33,086 bases of DNA, from assembly GCF_002293435.1 (NCBI RefSeq), contig NZ_DBDF01000036.1, positions 1 to 33,086 on the forward strand, written 5' to 3'. The notes beneath the pieces are model-generated. The model was not told the DNA's origin, did not search any database, and saw only the letters and a program-made list of their open reading frames with translations. Below are positions 24,996 through 33,086 of this stretch, piece by piece. This DNA comes from Bacteroides sp. UBA939. GTDB taxonomy: Bacteria; Bacteroidota; Bacteroidia; Bacteroidales; Bacteroidaceae. Made by a program: the position numbers and the translations under genes. The number at the start of each line of letters is the position of its first letter. Position 1 is the first letter of the stretch.

Positions 24996-25679
24996 ATGAA
25001 TACCATACCAACCATTACCAAGAACCTATTAATCATTAATGTACTGGCCTTTCTTGCAACCATTGTCGCTAAAACTTATGGTATTGATTTGACCCGTTAT
25101 TTAGGGCTTCACTTCTTCCTTGCCGAAAATTTCAATGTGGCACAGCTCATCACATATATGTTTATGCATGGCGGGATTATGCATTTGCTTTTTAATATGT
25201 TTGCCCTGTGGATGTTTGGACGTATCTTAGAGCAGGTGTGGGGGCCGAAGCGTTTCCTGTTCTACTACCTGGTATGCGGTATTGGTGCAGGCCTTATTCA
25301 GGAAATCGTACAGTACATACATTATGAGATAGTGCTTTCCGCATACGACAATGTCGATATAGGCGGCTCCATCATTTCGATGAAAGAGTATCTTAATATA
25401 ATGACTACCGTAGGAGCTTCCGGAGCTGTGTATGCCATTTTGTTAGGTTTCGGAATGTTATTCCCCAACCAACCTTTATTTATCTTTCCGCTTCCGTTCC
25501 CTATCAAAGCGAAATACTTCGTTATCATATATGCGTTGATTGAATTGTATTCCGGACTCGCAAATAATCCGAATGATAACGTGGCACACTTTGCGCACTT
25601 GGGCGGTATGGTATTCGGTTTCATATTGATTATATACTGGAGAAAAAAAGACAAAGGAAATGGCTTCTATTATAACTGA
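24996..25679 (+). CDS. Rhomboid-family intramembrane serine protease
   Basis: 227 residues with six hydrophobic segments. The rhomboid signatures are present: HGGIMHLLFNMFALWMFG in the L1/TM2 region, catalytic Ser142 in VGASGAVYAIL (GxSG), and catalytic His201 in VAHFAHLGGMVFG. The enzyme cleaves transmembrane segments within the inner membrane; the substrate is unknown. The stop codon lies inside the next gene: the second rhomboid gene starts 20 bases before this one ends, so translation is probably coupled. An exact -7 box and a structured leader precede it. Confidence 0.95.
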   Translation: MNTIPTITKNLLIINVLAFLATIVAKTYGIDLTRYLGLHFFLAENFNVAQLITYMFMHGGIMHLLFNMFALWMFGRILEQVWGPKRFLFYYLVCGIGAGLIQEIVQYIHYEIVLSAYDNVDIGGSIISMKEYLNIMTTVGASGAVYAILLGFGMLFPNQPLFIFPLPFPIKAKYFVIIYALIELYSGLANNPNDNVAHFAHLGGMVFGFILIIYWRKKDKGNGFYYN

Positions 25680-26550
25680 CCTGAAAACTGCTTTTCGCAG
25701 AGGGAATATTTATATCCAGCTGATTTATATCAACGTGGGCGTTTTTATCGTCACTACGTTGACGGGAGTTATTCTGCAATTATTCAACCGCAGCCTCGAC
25801 GGAGTATTCGAGTGGTTGGAGTTACCTGCATCGTTTACACGATTCACCGTACAGCCGTGGTCGCTGTTTTCTTATATGTTCATGCACGCAGGACTACTGC
25901 ATATCCTGTTCAACATGCTATGGTTGTATTGGTTCGGCGCATTATTCCTCACATTCTTCTCAGCAAAGCATTTGCGGGGCGTTTATATTCTGGGAGGTAT
26001 CTGCGGTGGTCTGCTTTACATGGCAGCGTATCATGTCTTTCCGTATTTCAGCAAAATGATTGATGATTCATTCATGTTGGGCGCATCGGCTTCGGTGCTT
26101 GCCATTGTAGCCGCCACAGCTTATCGTGAACCGAATTATCCGATACGGTTATTCCTGCTCGGCATGATACGTCTGAAATATCTGGCGCTTATCGTGATTG
26201 GTACAGACCTGTTATTCATTACATCCAGCAATGCGGGCGGACATATAGCCCACCTGGGTGGCGCTTTGGCAGGACTTTGTTTTGCCGCCGGGTTAAGTAA
26301 GGGTAAGGATCTGACAGCCTGGATCAATAAAATACTGGATGCTATCATTTCATTATTCAGTTTCAAACCACGTAAGCCGAAAATGAAAGTACATTATGGT
26401 AACAGTCGTCAGAAAGACTATGACTACAATGCCCATAAGAAAGCCCAGTCCGAAGAAATAGACCGTATTCTCGATAAATTGAAAAAATCCGGATACGAAA
26501 GTCTGACCACAGAAGAAAAGAAAAGTTTGTTTGACGCAAGCAAACGATAA
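25660..26550 (+). CDS. Second rhomboid-family protease
   Basis: 296 residues. Catalytic pair: Ser143 in LGASASVLAIVAA and His198 in GHIAHLGGALAGL; HAGLLHILFNMLWLYWFG corresponds to the L1/TM2 motif. After the last membrane helix there is a charged cytoplasmic tail of about 85 residues (KKAQSEEIDRILDKLKKSGY, then LTTEEKKSLFDASKR) that the first protein lacks; a similar tail is frequent in Bacteroidetes rhomboids. GASAS instead of GASGA is an accepted variant. Overlaps the first gene by 20 bases and is followed after 8 bases by an EEP-family gene, so three genes probably form one operon. Confidence 0.95.
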   Translation: MASIITDLKTAFRRGNIYIQLIYINVGVFIVTTLTGVILQLFNRSLDGVFEWLELPASFTRFTVQPWSLFSYMFMHAGLLHILFNMLWLYWFGALFLTFFSAKHLRGVYILGGICGGLLYMAAYHVFPYFSKMIDDSFMLGASASVLAIVAATAYREPNYPIRLFLLGMIRLKYLALIVIGTDLLFITSSNAGGHIAHLGGALAGLCFAAGLSKGKDLTAWINKILDAIISLFSFKPRKPKMKVHYGNSRQKDYDYNAHKKAQSEEIDRILDKLKKSGYESLTTEEKKSLFDASKR

Positions 26551-26558
26551 CGTTATTT

Positions 26559-27668
26559 ATGGGAATAAAGCACATTGGTAAGTTAGTTGCGTACCTGATT
26601 TTAGCGGGCAACATTTTCTTTATAGGTTTGTTGCTTCTTGCCGCATACAGTCCGTATATAAAGCCGACTGCTCATCCCGTAGTATCCTGCCTCGGGCTAA
26701 CATTTCCCATCTTCCTGATTATAAACGGTTGTTTCCTTATTTTCTGGCTGATTATCCGGCGATATAAATTCGCTTTATGTTCGTTGATCGGTTTCCTTTT
26801 GTGCTGTTCGCAAATACATACTTACCTGCCCATTAACTTCCATACAAGCAAGCTACCGGAAAATAGTTTCAAGATACTATCTTACAACGTTATGGGATTT
26901 GACGGAACCAGCAAGAAAAATGGGAAAAACCCTATTCTGGATTACCTGAAAAACAGCGGAGCGGATATTCTCTGTTTGCAGGAATATCAAACGAGGGAAT
27001 CTCCCCGTTACCTAAGCCAGAAAGATGTTGAAAAAGCCTTGAAAGATTATCCTTATCATAGCATTCAGATAGCAGGTACCGGACGAGGACATACCAATCG
27101 GATAGCCTGTTATTCCAAATTCCCGATTCTTTCAACCCGCAAGCTGAACTATAAAAGCGACTATAACGGTTCCGTTGCCTATGAATTGAAATTGGGAGAA
27201 GATACCGTCCTGCTTATTAACAACCATCTGGAATCCAACAAACTGACCCCAAAAGATAAGGTGGTTTATGAAAGTATGCTCAAATCACCCGAAACGGAGA
27301 AAGTAAAAAGCGGCACACATTTGCTTGTTCGCAAGTTGGCGGAGGCTTCTTCCATCCGTGCTCCGCAGGCGGATTGTATTGCACGCGAAATAAAAGAATC
27401 ACGATATCCTTATATAATCGTTTGCGGAGACTTCAACGATACTCCCATCTCATATTCTCACCGGGTTATCGGACAAAATCTAAACGATGCTTTCACCCAA
27501 TCGGGACAGGGATTGGGTATTTCATATAATCAGAATAAATTCTATTTCCGGATTGACCATATTCTGGCAAGCAAGAATCTGAAACCATATAACTGTACGG
27601 TAGACCGATCGATAAAAGAGGTCGACCACTACCCGATATGGTGTTATCTGGAAAGAATTAAAAATTAA
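26559..27668 (+). CDS. Membrane-anchored endonuclease/exonuclease/phosphatase-fold hydrolase
   Basis: 369 residues. Three N-terminal hydrophobic segments (about 5-30, 38-65, 70-90) place the enzymatic domain outside the cytoplasmic membrane or at its surface. The EEP domain has the expected motifs in order: SYNVMGFDG, CLQEYQ (metal-binding Glu), NNHLES (N-x-H), CGDFNDTP near residue 290 and RIDHILAS ... VDHYPIW (the Asp-His pairs). Family members are DNases, sphingomyelinases and inositol phosphatases, so substrate cannot be assigned. Starts 8 bases after the second rhomboid gene. Confidence 0.9.
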   Translation: MGIKHIGKLVAYLILAGNIFFIGLLLLAAYSPYIKPTAHPVVSCLGLTFPIFLIINGCFLIFWLIIRRYKFALCSLIGFLLCCSQIHTYLPINFHTSKLPENSFKILSYNVMGFDGTSKKNGKNPILDYLKNSGADILCLQEYQTRESPRYLSQKDVEKALKDYPYHSIQIAGTGRGHTNRIACYSKFPILSTRKLNYKSDYNGSVAYELKLGEDTVLLINNHLESNKLTPKDKVVYESMLKSPETEKVKSGTHLLVRKLAEASSIRAPQADCIAREIKESRYPYIIVCGDFNDTPISYSHRVIGQNLNDAFTQSGQGLGISYNQNKFYFRIDHILASKNLKPYNCTVDRSIKEVDHYPIWCYLERIKN

Positions 27669-27716
27669 AAGACTGAAACATATCAATCAATACTTAATAT
27701 CTAATACTTAAAGCTC

Positions 27717-29801
27717 ATGTTTAAGAAGTGTATTTTTATTTTATCAGCAAGTTGTATGATGTACTCCTGCACTACAAAAACGGAATCGAATCCGTTTCTA
27801 ACCGAATTCCAAACTGAGAATGGCGTACCGCCTTTCGATCAGATTAAACTGGAACATTACGAACCTGCTTTCCTGAAAGGAATAGAAGAGCAGAATGCAA
27901 ATATTGATGCAATAGTTAATAACTCCGAAGCGCCGACCTTTGAGAATGTAATCGTCGCCCTCGACAACTGCTCCCCGATATTAGACCGGGTAAGCGGTGT
28001 TTTCTATAATATAACGGAAGCGGAAACAACAGAAGCGTTGACGGAACTGTCCATCAAACTGGCTCCCGTATTATCAGAACACAGTGATAACATTTCGCTG
28101 AACCAGGATCTCTTCAAGAAAGTGAATGACGTATTTCAACAGAAAGAGTCTTTGGGGCTTACTACCGAGCAACAACGTTTACTTGAAGAAACCTATAAAG
28201 ATTTTGTGCGTTCCGGCGCAAATCTGTCACCCGAGAAACAAACGCGCCTTCGTGAGATCAATAAACAACTGTCTACATTGGGACTTACATTCAGCAATAA
28301 CATTCTGAATGAGAATAACGCTTTCAAGTTATATATGGATAAGAAAGAAGATCTTGCCGGACTTCCCGAATGGTTCTGTCAAAGCGCCGCCGCCGAAGCA
28401 AAGAACGACAAACAAGAAGGCAAATGGCTGTTTACGTTGCACAACGCCAGTCGTATCCCCTTCCTGCAATATTCAGATAACCGTCCCTTGCGTGAAAAGA
28501 TGTATAAGGCTTATATCAACCGCGGTAACAACAACGATAAAAACGATAACAAGAAAATCATCACGGATATCGTAAACCTCCGCCTCGAAAAGGCACAGTT
28601 GCTGGGCTTTGACTGTTACTCCAATTTCGTATTAGACAATACGATGGCTAAAAACTCGGCAACAGTCATGGATTTCCTGAACAACCTGTGGGGTTACTCT
28701 CTGCCGAAAGCAAAAGCTGAAGCCGCCGATTTACAAAAGCTAATGGACAAAGAAGGCAAGAACGAAAAACTGGAAGCATGGGACTGGTGGTATTATACCG
28801 AAAAACTGCGCAAAGAGAAATACAACCTTGAAGAAGATGAAATCAAACCTTACTTCAAGCTGGAAAATGTACGTGAAGGCGCTTTCGCTGTAGCCAACAA
28901 ACTTTTTGGTATCACTCTTACAAAGATGGATAGTGTTCCCGTATATCATCCGGATGTGGAAGTTTTTGAAGTGAAAGATGCCGATGGTTCGCAACTGGGT
29001 ATTTTCTATGTAGACTATTTCCCCCGTCCGGGTAAGAGCGGCGGTGCATGGATGAGCAACTACCGCGAGCAACAGGGAGACATTCGCCCGCTGGTTTGCA
29101 ATGTATGCAGTTTCACCAAACCCGTAGGCGATACACCTTCCCTGCTTACAATCGATGAAGTGGAAACATTGTTCCATGAATTCGGGCATGGCCTGCACGG
29201 ATTACTGACTAAATGTAACTACAAAGGCATATCCGGTACAAACGTAGCGCGCGACTTCGTTGAATTACCTTCTCAAATCAACGAACATTGGGCAACCGAA
29301 CCCGAAGTTCTGAAAATGTACGCCAAACATTACCAGACGGGCGAAACCATCCCCGACAATCTCATTGAAAGGATTTTGAATCAGAAAACCTTTAATCAAG
29401 GCTTCATGACTACAGAGTTACTGGCTGCCGCCATTCTCGACATGAACCTGCACAATCTGACAGATACCCAAAACCTGGACGTCCTGGCTTATGAGAAAGA
29501 AGCTATGGATCAGTTAGGACTTATCCCCGAGATTGCCCCACGCTATCGTACCACCTACTTCAACCATATTATCGGTGGCTATGCAGCAGGTTATTACAGC
29601 TATCTGTGGGCAAACGTACTGGATAACGATGCCTTTGAAGCTTTCAAAGAACACGGCATCTTCGATAAGCAAACTGCCGAGCTATTCCGCTACAACGTAC
29701 TGGAGAAAGGAAACAGCGAAGACCCTATGGTTCTTTATAAGAACTTCCGTGGAGCAGAGCCTCAACTGGAACCTATGTTGAAGAATCGCGGAATGAAGTA
29801 A
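27717..29801 (+). CDS. M3-family zinc metallopeptidase lipoprotein (Dcp-like)
   Basis: 694 residues. The zinc motif is HEFGHGLHGLL (His487, Glu488, His491), with a downstream acidic ligand expected about 25 residues later. The overall match is to peptidyl-dipeptidase Dcp/oligopeptidase A. Unlike the cytosolic enterobacterial proteins, it has a lipoprotein signal ending MMYSC (Cys18), then TTKTESNPF, so it is probably attached at the periplasmic face of a membrane, where it would trim short peptides. The gene starts 48 bases after the EEP gene; a weak hairpin follows it. Confidence 0.95.
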   Translation: MFKKCIFILSASCMMYSCTTKTESNPFLTEFQTENGVPPFDQIKLEHYEPAFLKGIEEQNANIDAIVNNSEAPTFENVIVALDNCSPILDRVSGVFYNITEAETTEALTELSIKLAPVLSEHSDNISLNQDLFKKVNDVFQQKESLGLTTEQQRLLEETYKDFVRSGANLSPEKQTRLREINKQLSTLGLTFSNNILNENNAFKLYMDKKEDLAGLPEWFCQSAAAEAKNDKQEGKWLFTLHNASRIPFLQYSDNRPLREKMYKAYINRGNNNDKNDNKKIITDIVNLRLEKAQLLGFDCYSNFVLDNTMAKNSATVMDFLNNLWGYSLPKAKAEAADLQKLMDKEGKNEKLEAWDWWYYTEKLRKEKYNLEEDEIKPYFKLENVREGAFAVANKLFGITLTKMDSVPVYHPDVEVFEVKDADGSQLGIFYVDYFPRPGKSGGAWMSNYREQQGDIRPLVCNVCSFTKPVGDTPSLLTIDEVETLFHEFGHGLHGLLTKCNYKGISGTNVARDFVELPSQINEHWATEPEVLKMYAKHYQTGETIPDNLIERILNQKTFNQGFMTTELLAAAILDMNLHNLTDTQNLDVLAYEKEAMDQLGLIPEIAPRYRTTYFNHIIGGYAAGYYSYLWANVLDNDAFEAFKEHGIFDKQTAELFRYNVLEKGNSEDPMVLYKNFRGAEPQLEPMLKNRGMK

Positions 29802-29806
29802 AATAG

Positions 29807-29836
29807 AGAAACTGTTTTGAATTTATTCAGTTTTCT
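29807..29836 (+). terminator. Possible terminator of the M3 peptidase gene
   Basis: AGAAACTG and CAGTTTTCT pair (one bulged T) around a 13-base loop, six bases after the stop codon, followed by TTCC. Confidence 0.4.
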
Positions 29837-29950
29837 TCCAAGAGTTGTTTTTGAGGATATTTTTCTCTTTTTAAGAGGAACATAATAGGCTATTTCTTTG
29901 TCGCGTGCAAATATTTGAGTTCCTTTTACTTCTGAATGTGAAAAAAAAAC

Positions 29951-29958
29951 TATATTTG
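29951..29958 (+). promoter_or_regulatory. -7 box of secDF
   Basis: TATATTTG, exact TAnnTTTG, preceded by an A10 tract and 57 bases before the start codon. Confidence 0.5.
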
Positions 29959-30015
29959 CAGCCTTGTACATAAAAGAAATAATTAAAAAAGTAATCATAA
30001 TAAATTAAAAGTAAC

Positions 30016-33000
30016 ATGCAAAACAAAGGATTTGTAAAGGTTTTTGCGATACTTCTCACACTGGTGTGTGTGTTCTATCTTTCCTTCTCTTTTGTGACCC
30101 GCCATTATACCAATAAGGCGAGAGAGCACGCAAAAGGCGATGTGAAAGTAGAGCAAGAATTTCTGGACTCCCTCTCAAATGAGAAAGTCTGGTTAGGTAA
30201 CTATACGCTGAAACAATGTCGCGAAATGGAGATTAGTTTAGGTTTGGACTTAAAGGGTGGTATGAACGTCATCCTGGAAGTTTCCATACCCGATGTTATC
30301 AAAGCATTGGCGGATAACAAACCTGACGAAGCATTCAATCAAGCATTGGCAAATGCTGCCAAACTGTCTATTACGAGCCAGGACGATGTCATTAGCCTGT
30401 TCGTGAGAGAGTATCACAAGATTGCTCCGGATGCACGTCTCTCTGAGTTGTTTGCCACTCAGCAATTAAAAGACAAGGTTAACCAAAAGTCTTCTGACGC
30501 AGAAGTTGAAAAAGTATTGCGCGAAGAAGTAAAAGCAGCCGTTGATAATTCATACAATGTACTCCGTACACGTATCGACCGCTTTGGTGTAGTTCAACCC
30601 AACATCCAGAGCCTGGAAGACAAGATGGGACGTATCATGGTGGAACTTCCGGGTATCAAAGAACCTGAGCGTGTAAGAAAGTTACTTCAAGGTTCCGCTA
30701 ATCTGGAATTCTGGGAAACATACAATGCAAGGGATGCTGCTCCTTATCTGCAAGCTGCTGATTCTAAATTGCGCAGCATTTTAGTTCATGAAACACCTGC
30801 TGACAGCGTTGCTGCCGACAGTACTACTGCCGCTCCTGCCGTAGCGCAAACTACCATCAGCACTGCCGACAGCCTCGCTGCCGCATTGAAAGGTGAAAGC
30901 GCCGCTCAGGCTGCCAATCTGGAACAATTCAAGAAAGAACATCCGTTGCTCGCTATCCTTCAGGTTAATGCCGGCGGACAAGGTCCTGTAGTAGGTTATG
31001 CCAACTATAAAGATACGGCTACAGTCAACAGATATCTTTCCATGAAAGAAATCCAGTCCGAACTGCCGAAAGACCTTCGCTTGAAATGGGGCGTTTCTGC
31101 TTTTGAGGGCGATCTGAAAGCACAGACTTTCGAACTCTATGCAATCCGCGCTACCGAACGTAACGGACGTGCTCCGCTGGAAGGTGACGTAATTGTTAAC
31201 GCTTCAGATGAATACGACCAATGGGGTAAACCTGCGGTAAGTATGTCGATGAATACAGACGGTTCACGCCGCTGGGCTCAGTTGACTAAACAAAATATTA
31301 ATAAGAGTATTGCTATTGTATTGGATGGCTATGTGTACTCTGCTCCGAACGTGAACAACGAAATTACCGGTGGTAACTCACAGATTACCGGTAACTTTAC
31401 TCCCGAACAGGCAAAGGACTTGGCAAACGTGCTGAAATCCGGTAAGATGCCGGCGCCCGCACGTATTGTTCAGGAAGACATCGTAGGTCCGTCTTTGGGA
31501 CAAGCTTCTATTAACGCAGGTGTATTCTCGTTTATAGTAGCATTGATTGTGTTGATGGCGTATATGTGCATCATGTACGGTTTCATTCCGGGTATGGTTG
31601 CCAACGGCGCTTTGGTACTGAACCTGTTCTTTACGCTGGGTATTCTTTCATCCTTCCAGGCAGCCCTGACGATGTCCGGTATTGCCGGTATGGTGTTAGC
31701 ACTGGGTATGGCTGTGGATGCCAACGTATTGATTTACGAACGTACAAAAGAAGAGTTGCGTGCAGGCAAAGGCGTTAAGAAAGCTCTCGCAGACGGTTAT
31801 TCCAATGCGTTCTCTGCTATCTTCGACTCCAACCTTACCTCTATCATTACGGGTATTATCCTGTTCAACTTCGGTACAGGTCCTATCCGCGGTTTCGCTA
31901 CGACTTTGATTATCGGTATCCTTATTTCATTCTTTACCGCTGTGTTCATGACACGTCTGGTTTACGAATACTTTATGAACAAGGATAAATGGTTGAACCT
32001 GACTTTCACTTCCAAGGTTTCCAAGAATCTGATGGCAAATGTACATTTCGATTTTATGGGAGGAAACAAGAAGTGGTTTACTATTACAGGGGTTGCCGTT
32101 CTTATATGTATCGGTTCACTTACTGTACGCGGTTTAAGTCAGAGTATTGATTTCACCGGTGGACGTAACTTCAAGGTTCTCTTCGAGAATCCTGTAGAAC
32201 CTGAACAAATACGCGAATTGATTTCCAGTAAGTTTGGTGATGCTAACGTTAGTGTAATTGCCATCGGTACGGATAACAGGACAGTACGTATCAGTACGAA
32301 CTACCGGATAGAAGAAGAAGGTAGCAACGTTGACTCCGAAATAGAAGCATTCCTCTATGAAAGCCTGAAACCCGTACTGACCCAGAATATCTCTTTGGCA
32401 ACATTCATTGACCGCGAGAATTATACGGGTGGCAGTATCGTCAGCTCACAGAAAGTAGGTCCCAGTATCGCTGATGATATCAAGACTTCCGCCATGTGGT
32501 CTGTTTTACTCGCTCTTATCGCAATCGGCTTGTACATCTTGCTCCGTTTCCGCAACATTGCGTACAGTGTAGGCTCTGTAGTCGCACTGACTTGTGATAC
32601 ATTGATGATCCTGGGTGTTTATTCACTCTGTTGGGGTTGGATGCCGTTCTCTTTGGAAATTGACCAGACATTCATCGGCGCTATCCTGACGGCTATCGGT
32701 TACTCCATCAACGACAAAGTGGTAATCTTTGACCGCGTACGCGAGTTCTTCGGCTTATATCCGAAGCGTGACAGAAAGCTGTTGTTCAACGATTCACTGA
32801 ACACGACTCTGGCCCGTACCATCAATACTTCATTGAGTACATTGATCGTATTGCTGTCCATCTTCATTCTCGGTGGTGATTCTATCCGCAGCTTTGCTTT
32901 CGCTATGATTCTCGGTGTTGTAATCGGTACGCTTTCTTCTCTGTTCGTCGCTTCTCCTATCGCATATATAATGATGAAGAATAAGAAGATTGAGCCGGCT

Positions 33001-33021
33001 GCAGAAGTAGCTACTAAATAA
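30016..33021 (+). CDS. secDF: Protein translocase SecD-SecF fusion
   Basis: 1001 residues, a single-chain fusion of SecD and SecF, as is common in Bacteroidetes. It uses proton-motive force to pull exported proteins through SecYEG. SecD half: TM1 at about 8-27, DLKGG at 78-82, periplasmic P1 region, then five membrane helices from about 497. SecF half: begins near residue 690, with IDFTGG at about 711-716 and a second helix bundle. Between about 253 and 300 there is an Ala/Ser/Thr-rich insert (DSVAADSTTAAPAVAQTT) in the P1 region not needed by the family. Own -7 box upstream, perfect terminator downstream. Confidence 0.97.
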   Translation: MQNKGFVKVFAILLTLVCVFYLSFSFVTRHYTNKAREHAKGDVKVEQEFLDSLSNEKVWLGNYTLKQCREMEISLGLDLKGGMNVILEVSIPDVIKALADNKPDEAFNQALANAAKLSITSQDDVISLFVREYHKIAPDARLSELFATQQLKDKVNQKSSDAEVEKVLREEVKAAVDNSYNVLRTRIDRFGVVQPNIQSLEDKMGRIMVELPGIKEPERVRKLLQGSANLEFWETYNARDAAPYLQAADSKLRSILVHETPADSVAADSTTAAPAVAQTTISTADSLAAALKGESAAQAANLEQFKKEHPLLAILQVNAGGQGPVVGYANYKDTATVNRYLSMKEIQSELPKDLRLKWGVSAFEGDLKAQTFELYAIRATERNGRAPLEGDVIVNASDEYDQWGKPAVSMSMNTDGSRRWAQLTKQNINKSIAIVLDGYVYSAPNVNNEITGGNSQITGNFTPEQAKDLANVLKSGKMPAPARIVQEDIVGPSLGQASINAGVFSFIVALIVLMAYMCIMYGFIPGMVANGALVLNLFFTLGILSSFQAALTMSGIAGMVLALGMAVDANVLIYERTKEELRAGKGVKKALADGYSNAFSAIFDSNLTSIITGIILFNFGTGPIRGFATTLIIGILISFFTAVFMTRLVYEYFMNKDKWLNLTFTSKVSKNLMANVHFDFMGGNKKWFTITGVAVLICIGSLTVRGLSQSIDFTGGRNFKVLFENPVEPEQIRELISSKFGDANVSVIAIGTDNRTVRISTNYRIEEEGSNVDSEIEAFLYESLKPVLTQNISLATFIDRENYTGGSIVSSQKVGPSIADDIKTSAMWSVLLALIAIGLYILLRFRNIAYSVGSVVALTCDTLMILGVYSLCWGWMPFSLEIDQTFIGAILTAIGYSINDKVVIFDRVREFFGLYPKRDRKLLFNDSLNTTLARTINTSLSTLIVLLSIFILGGDSIRSFAFAMILGVVIGTLSSLFVASPIAYIMMKNKKIEPAAEVATK

Positions 33022-33036
33022 GGAAGATATATTCAA

Positions 33037-33086
33037 GTTCAATAAAAAAGGGGAAGCCGGATTCGGCTTCCCCTTTTTTATTGAAC
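33037..33086. terminator. Perfect terminator stem after secDF
   Basis: Arms 33037-33059 and 33064-33086 are fully complementary (23 bp) around loop GATT, with A6 and T6 tracts at the flanks, so it works in both directions. It ends exactly at the window edge. Confidence 0.95.

Overview
The window looks like chromosomal DNA of a Bacteroidales bacterium, most likely the genus Bacteroides. The support is a hybrid two-component system next to a GH31 lipoprotein, a SecD-SecF fusion, many signal-peptidase-II lipoproteins, topoisomerase I without zinc fingers, and promoters of the Bacteroides type (TAnnTTTG near -7) instead of E. coli-type boxes. I did not recognise any rRNA, tRNA or CRISPR array.

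Layout. 1-7701: edge of a polysaccharide-utilisation locus, all on the minus strand: a 5' part of a GH31 alpha-xylosidase-like lipoprotein, a full hybrid sensor/response regulator (HTCS) and an unrecognised lipoprotein. 7879-16151: plus-strand housekeeping block: zinc-ribbon NUDIX hydrolase, a very large periplasmic TPR protein, an outer-membrane beta-barrel, and topA. The TPR and barrel genes are separated by five tandem 22-bp quasi-palindromic repeats. 16195-17091: a minus-strand Rpn/PD-(D/E)XK nuclease-transposase family gene. 17100-21780: an accessory islet with remains of three different IS transposases (IS1380-, IS4- and IS5-like), a possible double-glycine leader peptide, and an A+T-rich two-gene cassette (lipoprotein plus small beta-barrel). 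21918-22203: thirteen consecutive 22-bp units forming nested hairpins, followed by a 32-bp alternating purine-pyrimidine tract. 22507-24699: argS and an HU-family gene (minus). 24886-33086: two overlapping rhomboid protease genes with an EEP-fold hydrolase, an M3 metallopeptidase lipoprotein and secDF, closed by a perfect 23-bp terminator stem.

How the parts work together. The HTCS probably senses a periplasmic oligosaccharide and drives the adjacent GH31 gene. The TPR protein, barrel, M3 peptidase, SecDF and rhomboids are envelope functions. The most unusual content is not protein coding: two arrays in different places, unrelated in sequence but both with an exact 22-bp step and internal dyad symmetry; the larger one shows compensatory changes in paired arms. 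I know of no described function for them.
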